From Carallia brachiata (lineage: Eukaryota > Streptophyta > Magnoliopsida > Malpighiales > Rhizophoraceae), in contig JADCRB010000072.1 in the NCBI GenBank assembly GCA_021464245.1, positions 1,820,055 to 1,884,054 of the forward strand: a stretch of 64,000 nt of DNA. Reading direction: 5' to 3'. Each line of letters begins with the position of its first letter. Positions within the stretch are counted from its first letter, which is position 1. Made by a program: the position numbers and the translations under genes. The notes under the pieces are model-generated. The model had not been told where the DNA came from, ran no database searches, and worked only from the letters and a program-made list of their open reading frames with translations. This document shows, piece after piece, positions 21,963 to 33,004 of this stretch.

Positions 21963-23960
21963 AGCTTACCCGCAATGAAGACAACCCGTCATCAATAAAG
22001 TTCATGACATCAGGTCCCTATTTCCTAACCAGTTAAAAGACTCAACCTTGCATAAACTGTATAACTGGAATTTGCATACAGTTAAATGATCTGATTAGCA
22101 ACCTACACATGAGCGAAACCCAGGTCTTAAAATGTAACCATGGATACAGCTTCCTGCTTTCAAATATTTGGGATCAAAGAATACATAATGTACAACGAGT
22201 ATAAAACCTACACTTGGCTTCATCGAATTTGTAGTCATTTCAATGAAAATTTCAAGGCTTCACAAGCAAATCCATTTTCAGGATAACCTGGCATCATTAT
22301 GTTGTACAACATAACAACTCTTGTCCCTCTTATTGTATCAAACAATTCTCCTAACTTGGAGTAAGCAGTTGCATTTAAAATACACATCAACCAAAGCAGT
22401 TGTGACTACTACATCGAAACAGCAACCCCAATCGAAATAAAAAGTAATTGACATTTTTTTCCCTTTCGTATATGCTTCAAAATCAGCACAACACAAAAGG
22501 CTAGTGGATAAGGTAATCAAGTCAGTTATGACTTCTTCTTGCAGCATGATGCAGGGAAAGCAAGAAAAAAAAATCAAATATTATTTTTTAATCCCCTTTT
22601 GGATATGCAAATACTATGTTTAGATAAAATTTTAAGAGAAGAGGAAAGTATGAGAGAGAGTTATTAGATGAGAGAATTATTTTCCATCCTTCATTGTATT
22701 AGAAATAGGTGATGTGAGATAAGAAAACTAAAAATTTCTTATTTAAGAAAGGGTGAAAAGTGATGGAGAAAAAAATAATATGTATTAGAATTTAAATTTT
22801 ACCCTTCAAGGAAAAAAGTATCATAAAATATTTAATTTGTAAATTATATATAAAATACTTGTATAAATTTAATTTAACAAATTTATAATAATTTTGAAAT
22901 TTTTTTATTAAAATTTTAAAGAATGTAGAGAATTTGTTTGTTTTAAGTAATTTTGTAGTTATTAATATATAATAAAAGTAATATAATTTTTTAATAAAAA
23001 AGCAAGAGATTCTAGCCAAATCCTCACAATTTCGGGAGGAATAATTTTGGTAGACCAGTTCCTCTCTCCCACTTTCTTTCTTCTCAAAAACATTTTCTGA
23101 ACACGAATGGTTACCCTTTTTCCTCTACTTTTCTTTCCCTTCCTTCCTTTTTCCCTTTCCCAAACACAATATTAGAATCCTCTCACTTACCAACTAGTGC
23201 ATACGCAATAATAATTAGAGTATATAGACAATAACAAGTGTCAATTTCATCACATACACTTGTTTGTGAAAAAAATAACAAGAGAAGAACATAAAAAGAA
23301 TGAAAGTGAGAAAGATGAATGTTGGGAAGGACAAAATATATTTCATTCTTTTTGTTTTTGGGAGAATATAATGTAAGGAAAAAAAAAGTTAAAAATAGTT
23401 TGTTTGGATTTGAGTGAAAAGTGAGGAAAGAATGTAATATATATTATAATACCAAAACTACCGCTATAAAGTAAAAGTTAAAAATTAAAAATAAGGATAA
23501 AATAGTATATTCAATAAAAAAAAGAAATAAAAAAAGAAGGGCCTGACTACCCAATCCCTCTTATAAATGGGCCCACCAATTTTTTTTTTTTCACTTTCCA
23601 CTTTGCTTCTCAAACAAGACAACATATTCTCTTTACCCTAGTTTCATTCTTTTTGCATGAATTCTGCCCCAAATCCCTCTTTGTAAACAACTTAGATTAT
23701 TTCTAGTGGTAATTTTGCCAAGGGTTGAGAGCAGCACCTTAATGAAGCTATAATTTGCCATCCTATCACAAGCCGCATAAGCCACAGGCTAAAACCAAGA
23801 TAGTGTGATAGGAAACTATGGTGTCCAAAAGTAACAACAGTAGAAAATTATTAGTTACTCAAAACAACTCAATCAAATCATATCATACTTGAGCATTAAG
23901 CATTAAGCCTCTCACTCTAAAAGTCTCTCTCTTTATCTCCCAAACTGCCAACCTCCTTTA
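21963..23960. other. Intergenic, AT-rich
   Basis: No gene recognised. About 22600-23170 resembles another insertion of the type at 20937, with a 'tttggatatgcaaatactatgtttag' left part and a right part 'ttcccaaacacaatattag'. This is suggestive only. Confidence 0.4.
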
Positions 23961-23964
23961 TGGC

Positions 23965-24515
23965 TAGCAATGGATGCTTTCTGGCCATCACTGTCCGCTA
24001 CCCTTCTTTCCCAACCCTCCCTCTGGTTCTCCTCTTTTCTCCCTTTCCTTTGCTCTTTTTCCTTCTCCTTTCCTATCTATCTCTTCCTCCATAATAGTAC
24101 CTCTAGCTTCCTCCTTTTTTTTCTTTTTCTTTTTCGTTTTTCTTTTTCTTTTTCTTTAGATCTAAATCTGTAGAGTCCCCCTATAGCCCTTCCAACATCA
24201 AATCTGGGTTGTTGTTCGGTCGGGCTCCTATTTTGCTGTTTCAAACGACATCAATGCTATATTTTCCCTACCAGCCGCTAGCGATGGCATCTTCGCCGCA
24301 CTCTCTGTTGTTGATGTTGTCTTATCAGTCACCGGCTCCTCCGTCCCTAAAACTGTGCTTATCACTGGAGCTACCTTACCAGCGCGACCATCGGAGCTGG
24401 TTCAGGTGCTACTAAAATAGCGACCGACGAAGCTGCTCTCATTGCTGACGCTGCCGCTGTTCTCATTGCTGACGCTGCCACTGTCCTTGTCGCAGCGAGC
24501 CTCATCTCTGCCCCG
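23965..24515. other. Pyrimidine-rich unique segment left of UGT block C
   Basis: CT-rich leader-like sequence (23990-24160) followed by more GC-balanced text with 'gctgacgctgccgctgttctcattgct'-type short duplications around 24440-24480. Short open frames exist on both strands but none resembles a known protein. It may be the end of a retroelement or a gene fragment; it stops exactly where block C similarity begins (~24516). Confidence 0.35.
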
Positions 24516-24870
24516 TCCAAAGATTCCAAACAAATGGTCAAAAGCATCAACGGCCATTAGATCTAATTTGAGTTTAGTTGAAACTAAACTCACGTAATTG
24601 AGGTTGGAGGCGTATGCCTTTAACTTTTAGGTCTTAGATTCAAATTTCATATTTTTAACCAATTTTTTCTTCTCTTTACTATTAGGTAACCAGTTCCAAT
24701 GAAAAAAAAATGTTGGGTAGACAATTAAAAAATTAACAGCAAGAAAATCAAGAATGTTAAGCAGAACCAAACAAGGTTTTCATATAAGCCTTTAAATTGG
24801 TATTGAGGGGAGCGCTACTTACTCATGCATTCTTCTTTAGTGCTTTGATTTATTTCTGTGGCCTGTGGGT

Positions 24871-26640
24871 AGAGGTGGCAAATGGGCGAGTTAAGTCAGT
24901 TTCAAGTTATTCAGGTCTCAAGCTCATCGGGTCTCAGGTATTTCGGGATTTGGATATTTTGGGTTTTGGGTTACTTAGGATCGGATTACTTCAGTTTTCG
25001 GGTTTGATTCAAGCGGGTTTCGGGTTAATCCAATGCAACATTGTTAATTTTTTATCGAACTCAAAAATTATGTTTATATGTTTTACCATAGTACTTAAAA
25101 TAATTAATTAAAATGTAAATGATTTAAATTTTAATTATTTAAAAATATCAAATGATATAATCCACTCAATAATATTTATTGTTAATATAACATACAATTA
25201 ATTAGTAGGAAACACATTATAATTAGATGTATAAACTGTTGTAAATCACAATACACAAGATCAATAAACTTAAGATTTTCTATTAATTACTACAATGACT
25301 AGATTATTATAGTCATAAAAAGCATATACAATTATTTTTTAAAAATTGTATTATCTAAAATCTTTATGAGAATTGAGTAAATTCGGTTTATTTATTTTAT
25401 TACTTTATTTATAGTTCATTCATTTCACGACTTAAAAATATTTATATAAAAAAATTATTTCATATTAGTTATATGATAATTTTTGTAAAAAAAAAAAAAG
25501 CTCTCAAAAACTAAATCAATCAAATGGAAGTTTCAATTGTATGTTAAAAACTAAATCAATCAAATTGAAGTGAAATTTGATGCACTTGTTATATCCAATG
25601 AAGCAAAAACTTCATATTAGAAGATCCTGATGTTGATATGCCTATCTCTCTTTTAAAGTGATATTTGAAATTTTAGTTGAACTTTTTTAATTTTTAGCAT
25701 TCAAAAAACTTAGAGATTAATTTTTTAGCATTCAAAAAACTTAGAGAGAGGGTATATTATTCCCTATTTTAGAATATTAATATTTGTCATTTTTTTATTG
25801 CTTTTATTAGATGCATTGAACTGAATTACGTCAAATTCTGCTGTAATACAATTAACTATTTTTTTTTTTCATTTACAAAAGCCAAGTTCAACAACATTTT
25901 CTTTTACATTTAAAAACGTATATAAGTATTTGAGAAAATTGTATAGATTAAAAGATTATATATTTATTTACTTTCTTTTTACTGTGAAAATTTTCCTTTC
26001 ACTTTTTTTAAAGGTTTCTCTGTAAGGAAAAATTATTTTTATTTTATTTAATTTTTTGACAATTTAACAACATACATTAAAATTAAAATTTTTTTGTATT
26101 TTTCTTTGTCTTTATTTTCTTTTATTTTATTTGGTATACAGTTATATTAAAAGTTGACTATATGATAAATATATAAGATGTATTAAATTTTATCAATTTT
26201 AAATTGAATAATTGATACTTAATATATTTAAACAGATAAATCATATAATTATTTAATAATCTAAAATTTTAAAGAATAATTAAAAAATAATTACTATTTG
26301 AAATAAAAGTAAATAAAAAAATTAATTAAAATTTTGGGCCGGCTTAAATCAAGATTTGTTCGGGTTGTTGCGGATTTCGGATTTTACGAGTTCGGGTTAT
26401 TCGAATTTCAGGTTACATAAGTTTCGGGTTGCTCGGGTTTCGGGTTTTTCGGATTTCGAATTACTCGGATTTTAGGTTTTAAGTCATTCAGGTTTTAGAT
26501 TATTCGAATTTCAGGTTGTTTCGGTTTCGAGTTTTTCGGATGACAGGTCGTTGACTTTTTCAATCAAAGTAAGTCGAGTCGAATCGAATTTCATGTGGGT
26601 TAGATCGGGTAATTCGAGTCAAATCAGCTTTTGTCACCTG
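24871..26640. mobile_element. 1.77-kb insertion in the block C promoter, imperfect terminal inverted repeats
   Basis: Comparison with block A shows one continuous insertion: block A reads 'gcctgtgggcaacagcaat', and here the two halves are separated. The insert starts 'agaggtggcaaa' and ends 'tttgtcacctg', near-complementary inverted termini. Both terminal regions (24885-25030 and 26330-26620) consist of irregular runs of 'ttcgggtt'-like units; the middle is AT-rich with no coding capacity. The termini recall a widespread plant repeat beginning 'agaggtggcaaa'. I infer a non-autonomous DNA transposon; no clear target-site duplication. Confidence 0.65.
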
Positions 26641-26830
26641 CAATAGCAATCCCATCATAGATATATATTATGGGGCAATCGCAATACCTACCAGCCTTAT
26701 AAGCTGTTTTTCAATTGGCTATTGAAGGGAAGGAAAACTCTACAGCTTTGATCTAATTCTGTGGACGATGGCAAATTTACTAAATGAGGTGGGGCAAATT
26801 TACTAAGGGTGGTGGGGCAAACCAGACGAG

Positions 26831-26839
26831 TATAAGAAA
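26831..26839 (+). promoter_or_regulatory. TATA-like element of UGT A3 (pseudogene)
   Basis: TATAAGAAA, 88 bases before the ATG at 26919, retained although the coding region is broken. The 1.77-kb insert lies ~190 bases further upstream. Confidence 0.4.
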
Positions 26840-26918
26840 AGTCCAAGTTGGGGGATCATGATCAACAAGCTCTCTCTTCTCAAGCAACTGATAAGAATTC
26901 AGGCAGAAAGTACACAAC

Positions 26919-28297
26919 ATGTCAAATATAAAGAGTTCCCAGAAACCCCATCTCCACGTTGCTTTAATCCCATGTGCTGGAATGGGACAACTCATCCCAG
27001 TCCTCCGGCTTGCTTCGATGCTGCTTTCAAAGGGTCTCATGGTTACTCTTGTCACTGGCAAGCCCACCTTGTCCCTTGCTGAGTCCAACTATATTTCCCT
27101 CTTCCTCAAGACACACCAAGAAATCAAGCATGTTGAATTTGAAGTCATCTCTAGTCAATCCTCCGAATCCGCCGACGACGACGTTTTCTTCGTCCAGTAT
27201 GATAAGATAAGACGATCTGCCTATTTTCTGAAGCCTTTGCTGCGTTCTTCTTCTCCACCTCTCTCTGCTATCTTCTGTGACTGGTTGGTAGCTCCAGGTG
27301 TTGCCAATGTTGCCGCTGACCTTTCGATTCCTTTCTATTTCCTCTTCCTATCTTCTGCCAAGTTTATGTGTTTCTCGTTGCACATTCCAAGGCTTGTAAA
27401 CAAGCCTGGTTTTCTGAGCAGTCAACCTACAGACGAAGTTGAGATTCCAGGCTTGACACCACTCCCTATGTCAAGCATTCCTCTGCCATTCCTGAACCCA
27501 AATCTTATTCCTTCACAAATGATGACGTTGCCTGTCGGAGTGCTCTCAAAAGCCAAAGGCATTCTTTTAAATACCTTTGACTGTTTTGAAGCAGAAACAC
27601 TTGCTGCACTCAACAATGGCAGCGTTCTAAGCAATCTTCCTCCGATTCTACCGGTTGGACCGTTAAAACCTCGCGAGGTTGAGAAAGATCAAAGCGAGTG
27701 TCTGCCGTGGCTTGCTAACCAACCACCAAAATCTGTAATTTATGTGAGTTTTGGAAGCAAACGCCTTGTCCAATGACCAACTACGAGAACTTAGAGATGG
27801 GCTAGTCAAAAGTGGCTTCAAATTCTTATGGATACTCAAGACAACTATAGTGGACAAAGATGATAAGCAATCTTCTGGGAGATTCATTTTTCATAAGAAC
27901 GAAAGAACAGGGCTTGGTGGTGAGGAATTGGGTGAATCAGGAGGAGATTCTAGCACATCCTGCAATTGGGGGGTTTATAAGTCATTGTGGATGGAACTCA
28001 GTAATCGAAGCAGCTTATTAACGAGTACCTGTCTTGGCATGGCCACAAAACGGCGATCAAATGATTAATGCTGAGATAGCAGAAAAGGCAGGACTAGGAA
28101 TACTGGAGAAGACTTGGGGCATGGGATTCAAAAGATTGGTGAAAGGAGAAGAGATAGCTTCAAAGATTGTGGAGCTAATGGAAGATGCAGCGGTGAGGAG
28201 TAGAGCCAAAGGAGTAGGGGAAGAAGCAAGGAAGGCCACAGATGTTGGTGGGAATTCTGATGAAGTGTTCACTAGGATCGTTGAACAACTAGGCTAA
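26919..28297 (+). pseudogene. UGT708-type glycosyltransferase pseudogene (copy A3)
   Basis: A-type paralogue. Against copy A1 (1398 bases) it is 19 bases shorter, and every missing base can be placed. Six come from two serine codons (~27247). Two are at ~27759 ('ggaagcaaacgcc' for 'ggaagcagaaacgcc', first frameshift). Eleven are at ~27868 ('ataagcaatcttct' for the longer paralogue text, second frameshift). In addition, a CAA of the paralogues is TAA here (28018-28020), a stop inside the PSPG box. The N-terminal 280 residues are open, with AGMGQ instead of AGMGH: the catalytic His has become Gln (codon at 26988), so the enzyme would be impaired even before the frameshifts. The final part (28034-28297) is still recognisable. 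Confidence 0.92.
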
Positions 28298-28344
28298 AAT
28301 ATGTCAACTTCTCGTCTCATTTTCTCTGCTGTTCCAACAAAAAA

Positions 28345-28515
28345 TTTGATGAAGTTGTTTCTTTGCTAATCTTAGCTGTCTAGATAATGATAAATGTTAT
28401 CTTCTATCTAGGGTTCAAATTTGAGTTTCTGTTATATTTTGAATAAGTCGTTATCTTAGTTCAAGTTTAAGTTGTTAATAAGTCATTATCCTAGTTTAAA
28501 TTTCTTATCCTACAA
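28345..28515. repeat. Extra segment in the block C spacer
   Basis: About 170 bases absent from block B, where 'ccaataaaaaattcccatgaa' is continuous. Here 'ccaacaaaaaatt' and 'cctacaaaattctcatgaa' bracket the extra DNA, giving a possible short duplicated flank ('acaaaa-att'). AT-rich, non-coding, contains repeated 'agtcgttatc/agtcattatc' phrases. Probably a small insertion; class unknown. Confidence 0.5.
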
Positions 28516-28812
28516 AATTCTCATGAAAATTATAGTGGGAACGAGCCTTTCATGACATGAGAATAGTAAGAAAATGCAATTCTTGGCCTCCAAGCTTGTA
28601 TAAGCCTATCATGCCCACATAAGCTGCCAAATTCAATGCACCTGCACGTCATGGAAGCTTTTTCCATGAGTAGAATCAAAGTGCAAGCTGCCATATTTGA
28701 CTCAATTTCTTCCACCTGCATGCACAAATATAAATTTGGCCAAGCCTTTGTTCATGCCATCTGTGAATCACAACTAGCTCTTACTTTCACCAAGCCATAT
28801 TGAATTAAGAAA

Positions 28813-30160
28813 ATGTCAAGCTCCAGTGAACAGGGACTTGTTCACGTAGCTCTCCTGCCAAGTGCAGGCCCTTCCTTCGACTCTCAGACCACAATGTCCA
28901 GGTCACCTTCATCACCCCCAATCCAACAGTCTCACTTGCTGCGTCACAAACTCTTTCTCAGTTCTTTGCTTCGTTCCCACAAATCACCCATAAACAGCTC
29001 AATCTCCTTCCACTTGACAAGCAACTGCCCAACTCAGATGCTTTTTATCACCATTTCGAAGTCATTAGACATTCCTCTCACCTCCTTTACTCTTTGCTTC
29101 CTTCGCTGTCACCGCATCTCTTTGCTCTCATCACAGACATGAGCCTGGCCTCTACAGTAATCCTAATCAGTCAAGCTCTTAGCCTTCCCAATTATGTTTT
29201 CTTCATGTCATCTGCTAAAATGTTGACGCTTTTTATGCCCTTCCACACTGTAGTTGGTCCAAAAGCAACAGCTGCTGCAGATCAGATGGCTGTCATCAAG
29301 ATTCCAAGTCTAGAATCAATACCCAAATCTTGGATTCCCCCACCACTTTTACAAGAACAACCAACCTGCTGAAGACCTATTTCTTAGAGAACGTTAAGAA
29401 GATAACAGAATCAAGTGGAATCCTGGAAAACTCATTTGAAAGATTTGAGCGAGATGTACTCACAAAGTTTAATGATGGCAAAGTAATAGAAAGGCTACCA
29501 TCAGTAATAGCCATTGGACCACTCCCACCTTGTCCTGTTGAGAAAAGCCAACCACTAGCATGGCTTGTTGATGGTCAAGCAGTTAGGTCAGTCTTGTATG
29601 TTAGCTTTGGCAGTCCTCCAGAGAGCAAATAATACAATTAGGCAATGGTTTGGTGAGAAGTGGTAGTAGGTTTGTATGGGTGGTGAAGAAGAGTAAAGTT
29701 GATCGAGATGAAGATGAGGACCTGAGTCAGATAATAGAAGATGAATTAATGGACAAGATAAATGAAAAGGGCTTAGTGACAAAGTGGTTAAACCAAGAAG
29801 AATTACTAAGCCACCCAGCAATAGGTGGATTTTTGAGTCATTGTGGGTAGAACTCAGTAACTGAGGCTGCATGGCATGGTGTGCCCATCATAGCATGGCC
29901 CCAACATGGGGACCAGAAGATCAATGCAGATATTGTGGAAAGCATTGGACTGGGAACGTGGGTGAAGAATTGGGGGTGGGGTGGAGATATCATAGTGAGT
30001 GAGGCAATCATTGCAGAAGAGATCAGCAAGATGATGTCAATGGATCACTGAAAGCACAGGCAAAAGGGGCTACGAAAGCAACGTAAGAAGATGGGAATTC
30101 TAAGAGAGGCTTGGGTAGCTAATTGGTATGTGGAAGAATGGTTTCAAGTGAAGTTTTATG
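28813..30160 (+). pseudogene. UGT708-type glycosyltransferase pseudogene (copy B2)
   Basis: B-type paralogue with several lesions relative to B1. The AGMGH catalytic segment and following helix are deleted near 28868 (text runs from 'agtgcaggc' to 'ccttccttcgactctcag'). One base is missing at ~29356 ('acaagaacaacc' for 'acaagaaacaacc'). A short deletion lies at ~29615 in the segment after VSFGS. The PSPG tryptophan of HCGWNS is a TAG stop at 29848-29850. Further indels occur near the 3' end. It keeps the ancestral frame at ~29090, where B1 has its frameshift. Dead gene. Confidence 0.92.
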
Positions 30161-30230
30161 CTATTTATCGCCTTTGTTTCCATTCAGTGGGAAAACTAGC
30201 AGCTCCAGCCTCCAGGAACCTATAAAAATG

Positions 30231-30600
30231 AACCTAGATGAGGCACCAATATCAAATCGAAGACTCTGTTTGAGGAACTGGTTGCAACTACACTTCTTAA
30301 AGACTTAGAGGTTCCAACTCAGAAAAACGTCCTTCATTAAAAATGGTAACTGGAATAATGGGAAGACATGAGCAGCATTTGGATTAGTCGTACATAAAAT
30401 AGAGACAAATGTTTAGCTTATTTCTAGCATTGTGTCTTCTTGGAAGGTTGTATTCAGTTCAGCTTGTCAGAAAAATATTGCCCAGGAGATGGACATGAGA
30501 CAATTTGTGTATTTTTGTTTTCAAAACACCCAAAATGTTGAAACTCACCAATCCGATCAGGGTTAATCTAGGCACATGAAATCTAACAATTTAGTATACT
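30231..30600. other. Intergenic
   Basis: Follows the last detectable similarity to block B. No gene, RNA or repeat recognised. Confidence 0.4.
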
Positions 30601-31140
30601 GATGATGCAATGCAGTGGATTGCGTGATATGGTTACGAAAACTCATTGCAATAATCTATCTAAATCCAAAGCTACACCATGTAATTAAGAACATACAAAG
30701 TAGCCTTCTTTGTACCTACTGTTTTTCTCGATCAAATGCCCAATCCATTTCTGAGCTTCAGCAGCTGCTGCAAAAGCAATATTGAAGCCAAAAAAAAAAA
30801 AAAAAAAACAAGCCACTAATTATTGATTCCTTTTGGCATAGGAGGATAGTGAACAGACATATCATATGATAAAATTGAGAAATTTATAAATGTGGGGAGC
30901 CAAGCAAATGCAATTCAGTGGATTCCGTGGTATTGACCATGTGGTTAGGAAAACCCATTGCAATGATCTATTTAAATCCAAAGCCAGACCATTTAATTGA
31001 GAACATACATAGTAGCCTTCTCTGTACCTGCTGTTTTCCTTGAGCAAATGCCTCAATCCATTTCTGAGCTTCTGCAGATGTTGCACAAGCAATCTTGAAG
31101 CAAAAAACAATCAGTTGGTTTTGAGTCCTTCTAACATAGG
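30600..31140 (-). repeat. Tandem duplication of a coding-like segment (minus strand)
   Basis: Two ~240-base segments (about 30600-30790 and 30900-31110) are similar in the same orientation, ~300 bases apart. On the minus strand each contains an open stretch: AEAQKWIEAFAQGKQQ in the copy at ~31095-31040, and AEAQKWIGHLIEKN in the copy at ~30780-30735. The shared peptide looks like real protein sequence (C-terminal helix of a PH-like domain is one possibility), but I do not recognise the family. The first copy reads on without obvious splice-compatible continuation. Confidence 0.55.
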
Positions 31141-31377
31141 AGTATAGCTGACAGAAATATTGCATAATAAGAAAACTAATAGGAACTTGGGAAATTTAGA
31201 GAAATGGGAAGTCAGTCAAATGAAATATAAAGCAGTTATATATACCTGCAAACAAATAGAAAATGTCACGTTGCATGAATTCTAAGATCAAGCACATAGC
31301 AGTGTTTTATGATTGTGCCAATATCTCATGAAGTGGAGAAAATGCATATGAAAGAAATTGCAAAATGTGTAACTTAC

Positions 31378-31465
31378 ATCTCCCTTTCCCATCTCATCCA
31401 ATTCATTATAAAACTGTATAACATAAAGATCCAAAGGAAAATATTCCCAAAATATAGCATCTGAA
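31378..31465 (-). other. Possible internal exon, unrecognised
   Basis: On the minus strand a stretch bordered by a 'tattatttcag' acceptor-like site (~31465) and a 'gtaagt' donor-like site (~31378) is open and reads DAIFWEYFPLDLYVIQFYNELDEM in two 12-residue halves. Composition looks protein-like. It lies in line with the coding-like segments at 30.7-31.1 kb and the promoter modules at 33.5-34.9 kb, suggesting one minus-strand gene or gene relic. Function unknown. Confidence 0.35.
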
Positions 31466-31766
31466 ATAATAAAAAGAAATTTATGAAATGCTTTTGATAC
31501 TAATTGAATAATATGCAGTCCGCAGATCTAGAACCTTACCTCACTATTGCCCCACTGTCGCCTAGCTACTTAACCATGAGTGTCAGCCTACTACACCCCT
31601 CTGAATAGGTCTCTGGTACAAGAAAATTTAGAGCAACAGATGTGATCAATATCAAATTAAAATATTGAAGTAGCAACAGGATTCAAGTAAAACACAGGAG
31701 AAAGCTGAATTACATCACCTAAACATTGGTTGAAAAAGTACAGAAAGAGACAGATAACATTTTAAA

Positions 31767-32208
31767 TGTTGGTTTTTTGAGTGAAGAAGATGAAGGAAAA
31801 TGAAGATGATGAATAAATATTAGAGCTGCAAATGCAGCAAAGTTGCTGCTAAGTTGTAGCAACAGAAAATCCAGCACAAAGAGAGAGAAAAAGAGCGATA
31901 AACCATCTGTTGTAGAGAAAAATGTCTAAAGACATGATTGAAGAAATGAAGATGGAAATGACTTGACTTTCATTGATCTAAAAGCTCCATTATATAGGAG
32001 TTTTGATAAGGATAAAGACAAACTAAAGTGATTACAAGAGGCATGATCACAATACTTAAAATAGCTTTACAAGTAACGGCACTTAAATAAGTAAACTCCA
32101 CTTTTTAAGTGGTACAAAAGATGCAGAAGCTTTTGCCTAATCCCATTACAAGCTAAAGACTAGCCTAAAGACTAGTTTAAAGTTTGAAGCAAAGTGGCAA
32201 TTCTTACA
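31767..32208 (-). mobile_element. Solo LTR with 5-base target-site duplication
   Basis: 442 bases beginning TGTTGG and ending CTTACA on the plus strand (TG...CA ends), immediately flanked by TTAAA on both sides (31762-31766 and 32209-32213). Read on the minus strand it has LTR architecture: TGTAAG start, a TATA box in 'cctatataatgg' (~32001-31990), then 'caatgaaagtc' as in many copia leaders, and an ...AACA end. No internal domain remains, so this is the product of LTR-LTR recombination. No similarity to the copia remnant at 8.7-12 kb was noticed. Confidence 0.85.
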
Positions 32209-32213
32209 TTAAA

Positions 32214-33000
32214 ATCATCACCTAAAAACTTTTATGCATCATGAACTTGAAAAACCACACCAACTCACCATTTGGTATGAGTGTTTATATTTTAGATTTT
32301 AAGCCTTAAACTTGTGGAAACAATGGAACTGTCTGTCAAAGGCCTTATTCACAACCATTTTACCCCAAAATGTCTGAATAACAAACCATTAAGTTGTACC
32401 TCCATTTTAGAATACGGAAGAAGAATATCTTACAGAGTAGGACTATACAATGTGTAGATGCACTGGGAACTAAACAAGCCATCTATGTACTCAGTAACAA
32501 ACTCATCATATATTGCAATCCAAAGTGATTGCAAGATTTGACCCTAGTTAAGGTTGGCAGATAAATAACAATTCTACGAACTGGTTTTCCTTTTACAAAG
32601 GACTAAAGGCAATGACATGCAAAAGGAAAGAAACAAGTAACTTGAAACTATGAAACCCTGTATCCATAGAAGGAACAGTATAAGTCTAGAAACATTCTCT
32701 AAAACAAAATAAACTTCTTAGCGAGTACATCGTTAAAGCTTACGAAAAGTAGCTTCCAACACCTATTTTAAAAAGAAAAAAAACAAGGAAAGGAAAACCT
32801 AGAAACTCAAAACACAGACACCAGATTATTTAATACAGCATTATTAACAACCTGAACTTTGTATCCCTGACAAAAAAGAAAGACCTTTAAAAGAAGGAAA
32901 ACACATGCAGAAGAAGAGAAATTTGACTCCACAAGAAAACAGAATGATCCAAGAAAAGAAAAAGAAGCACCAAAAGAGAATGATCCAATACCTTTATAAC
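32214..33000. other. Non-coding stretch, purine-rich
   Basis: No open frame of note. Within the span of the putative minus-strand transcription unit; probably intronic if that unit is real. Confidence 0.35.
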
Positions 33001-33004
33001 CTTC

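Larger units (their letters stand above)
24516..30230 (+). repeat. Duplicated UGT block C (A-type plus B-type, both broken)
   Basis: Third copy of the block: upstream region from 24516, interrupted by an insertion (24871-26640), A-type pseudogene 26919-28297, spacer, B-type pseudogene 28813-30160. Relative to block B the spacer carries an extra ~170 bases (about 28345-28515). Confidence 0.8.
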
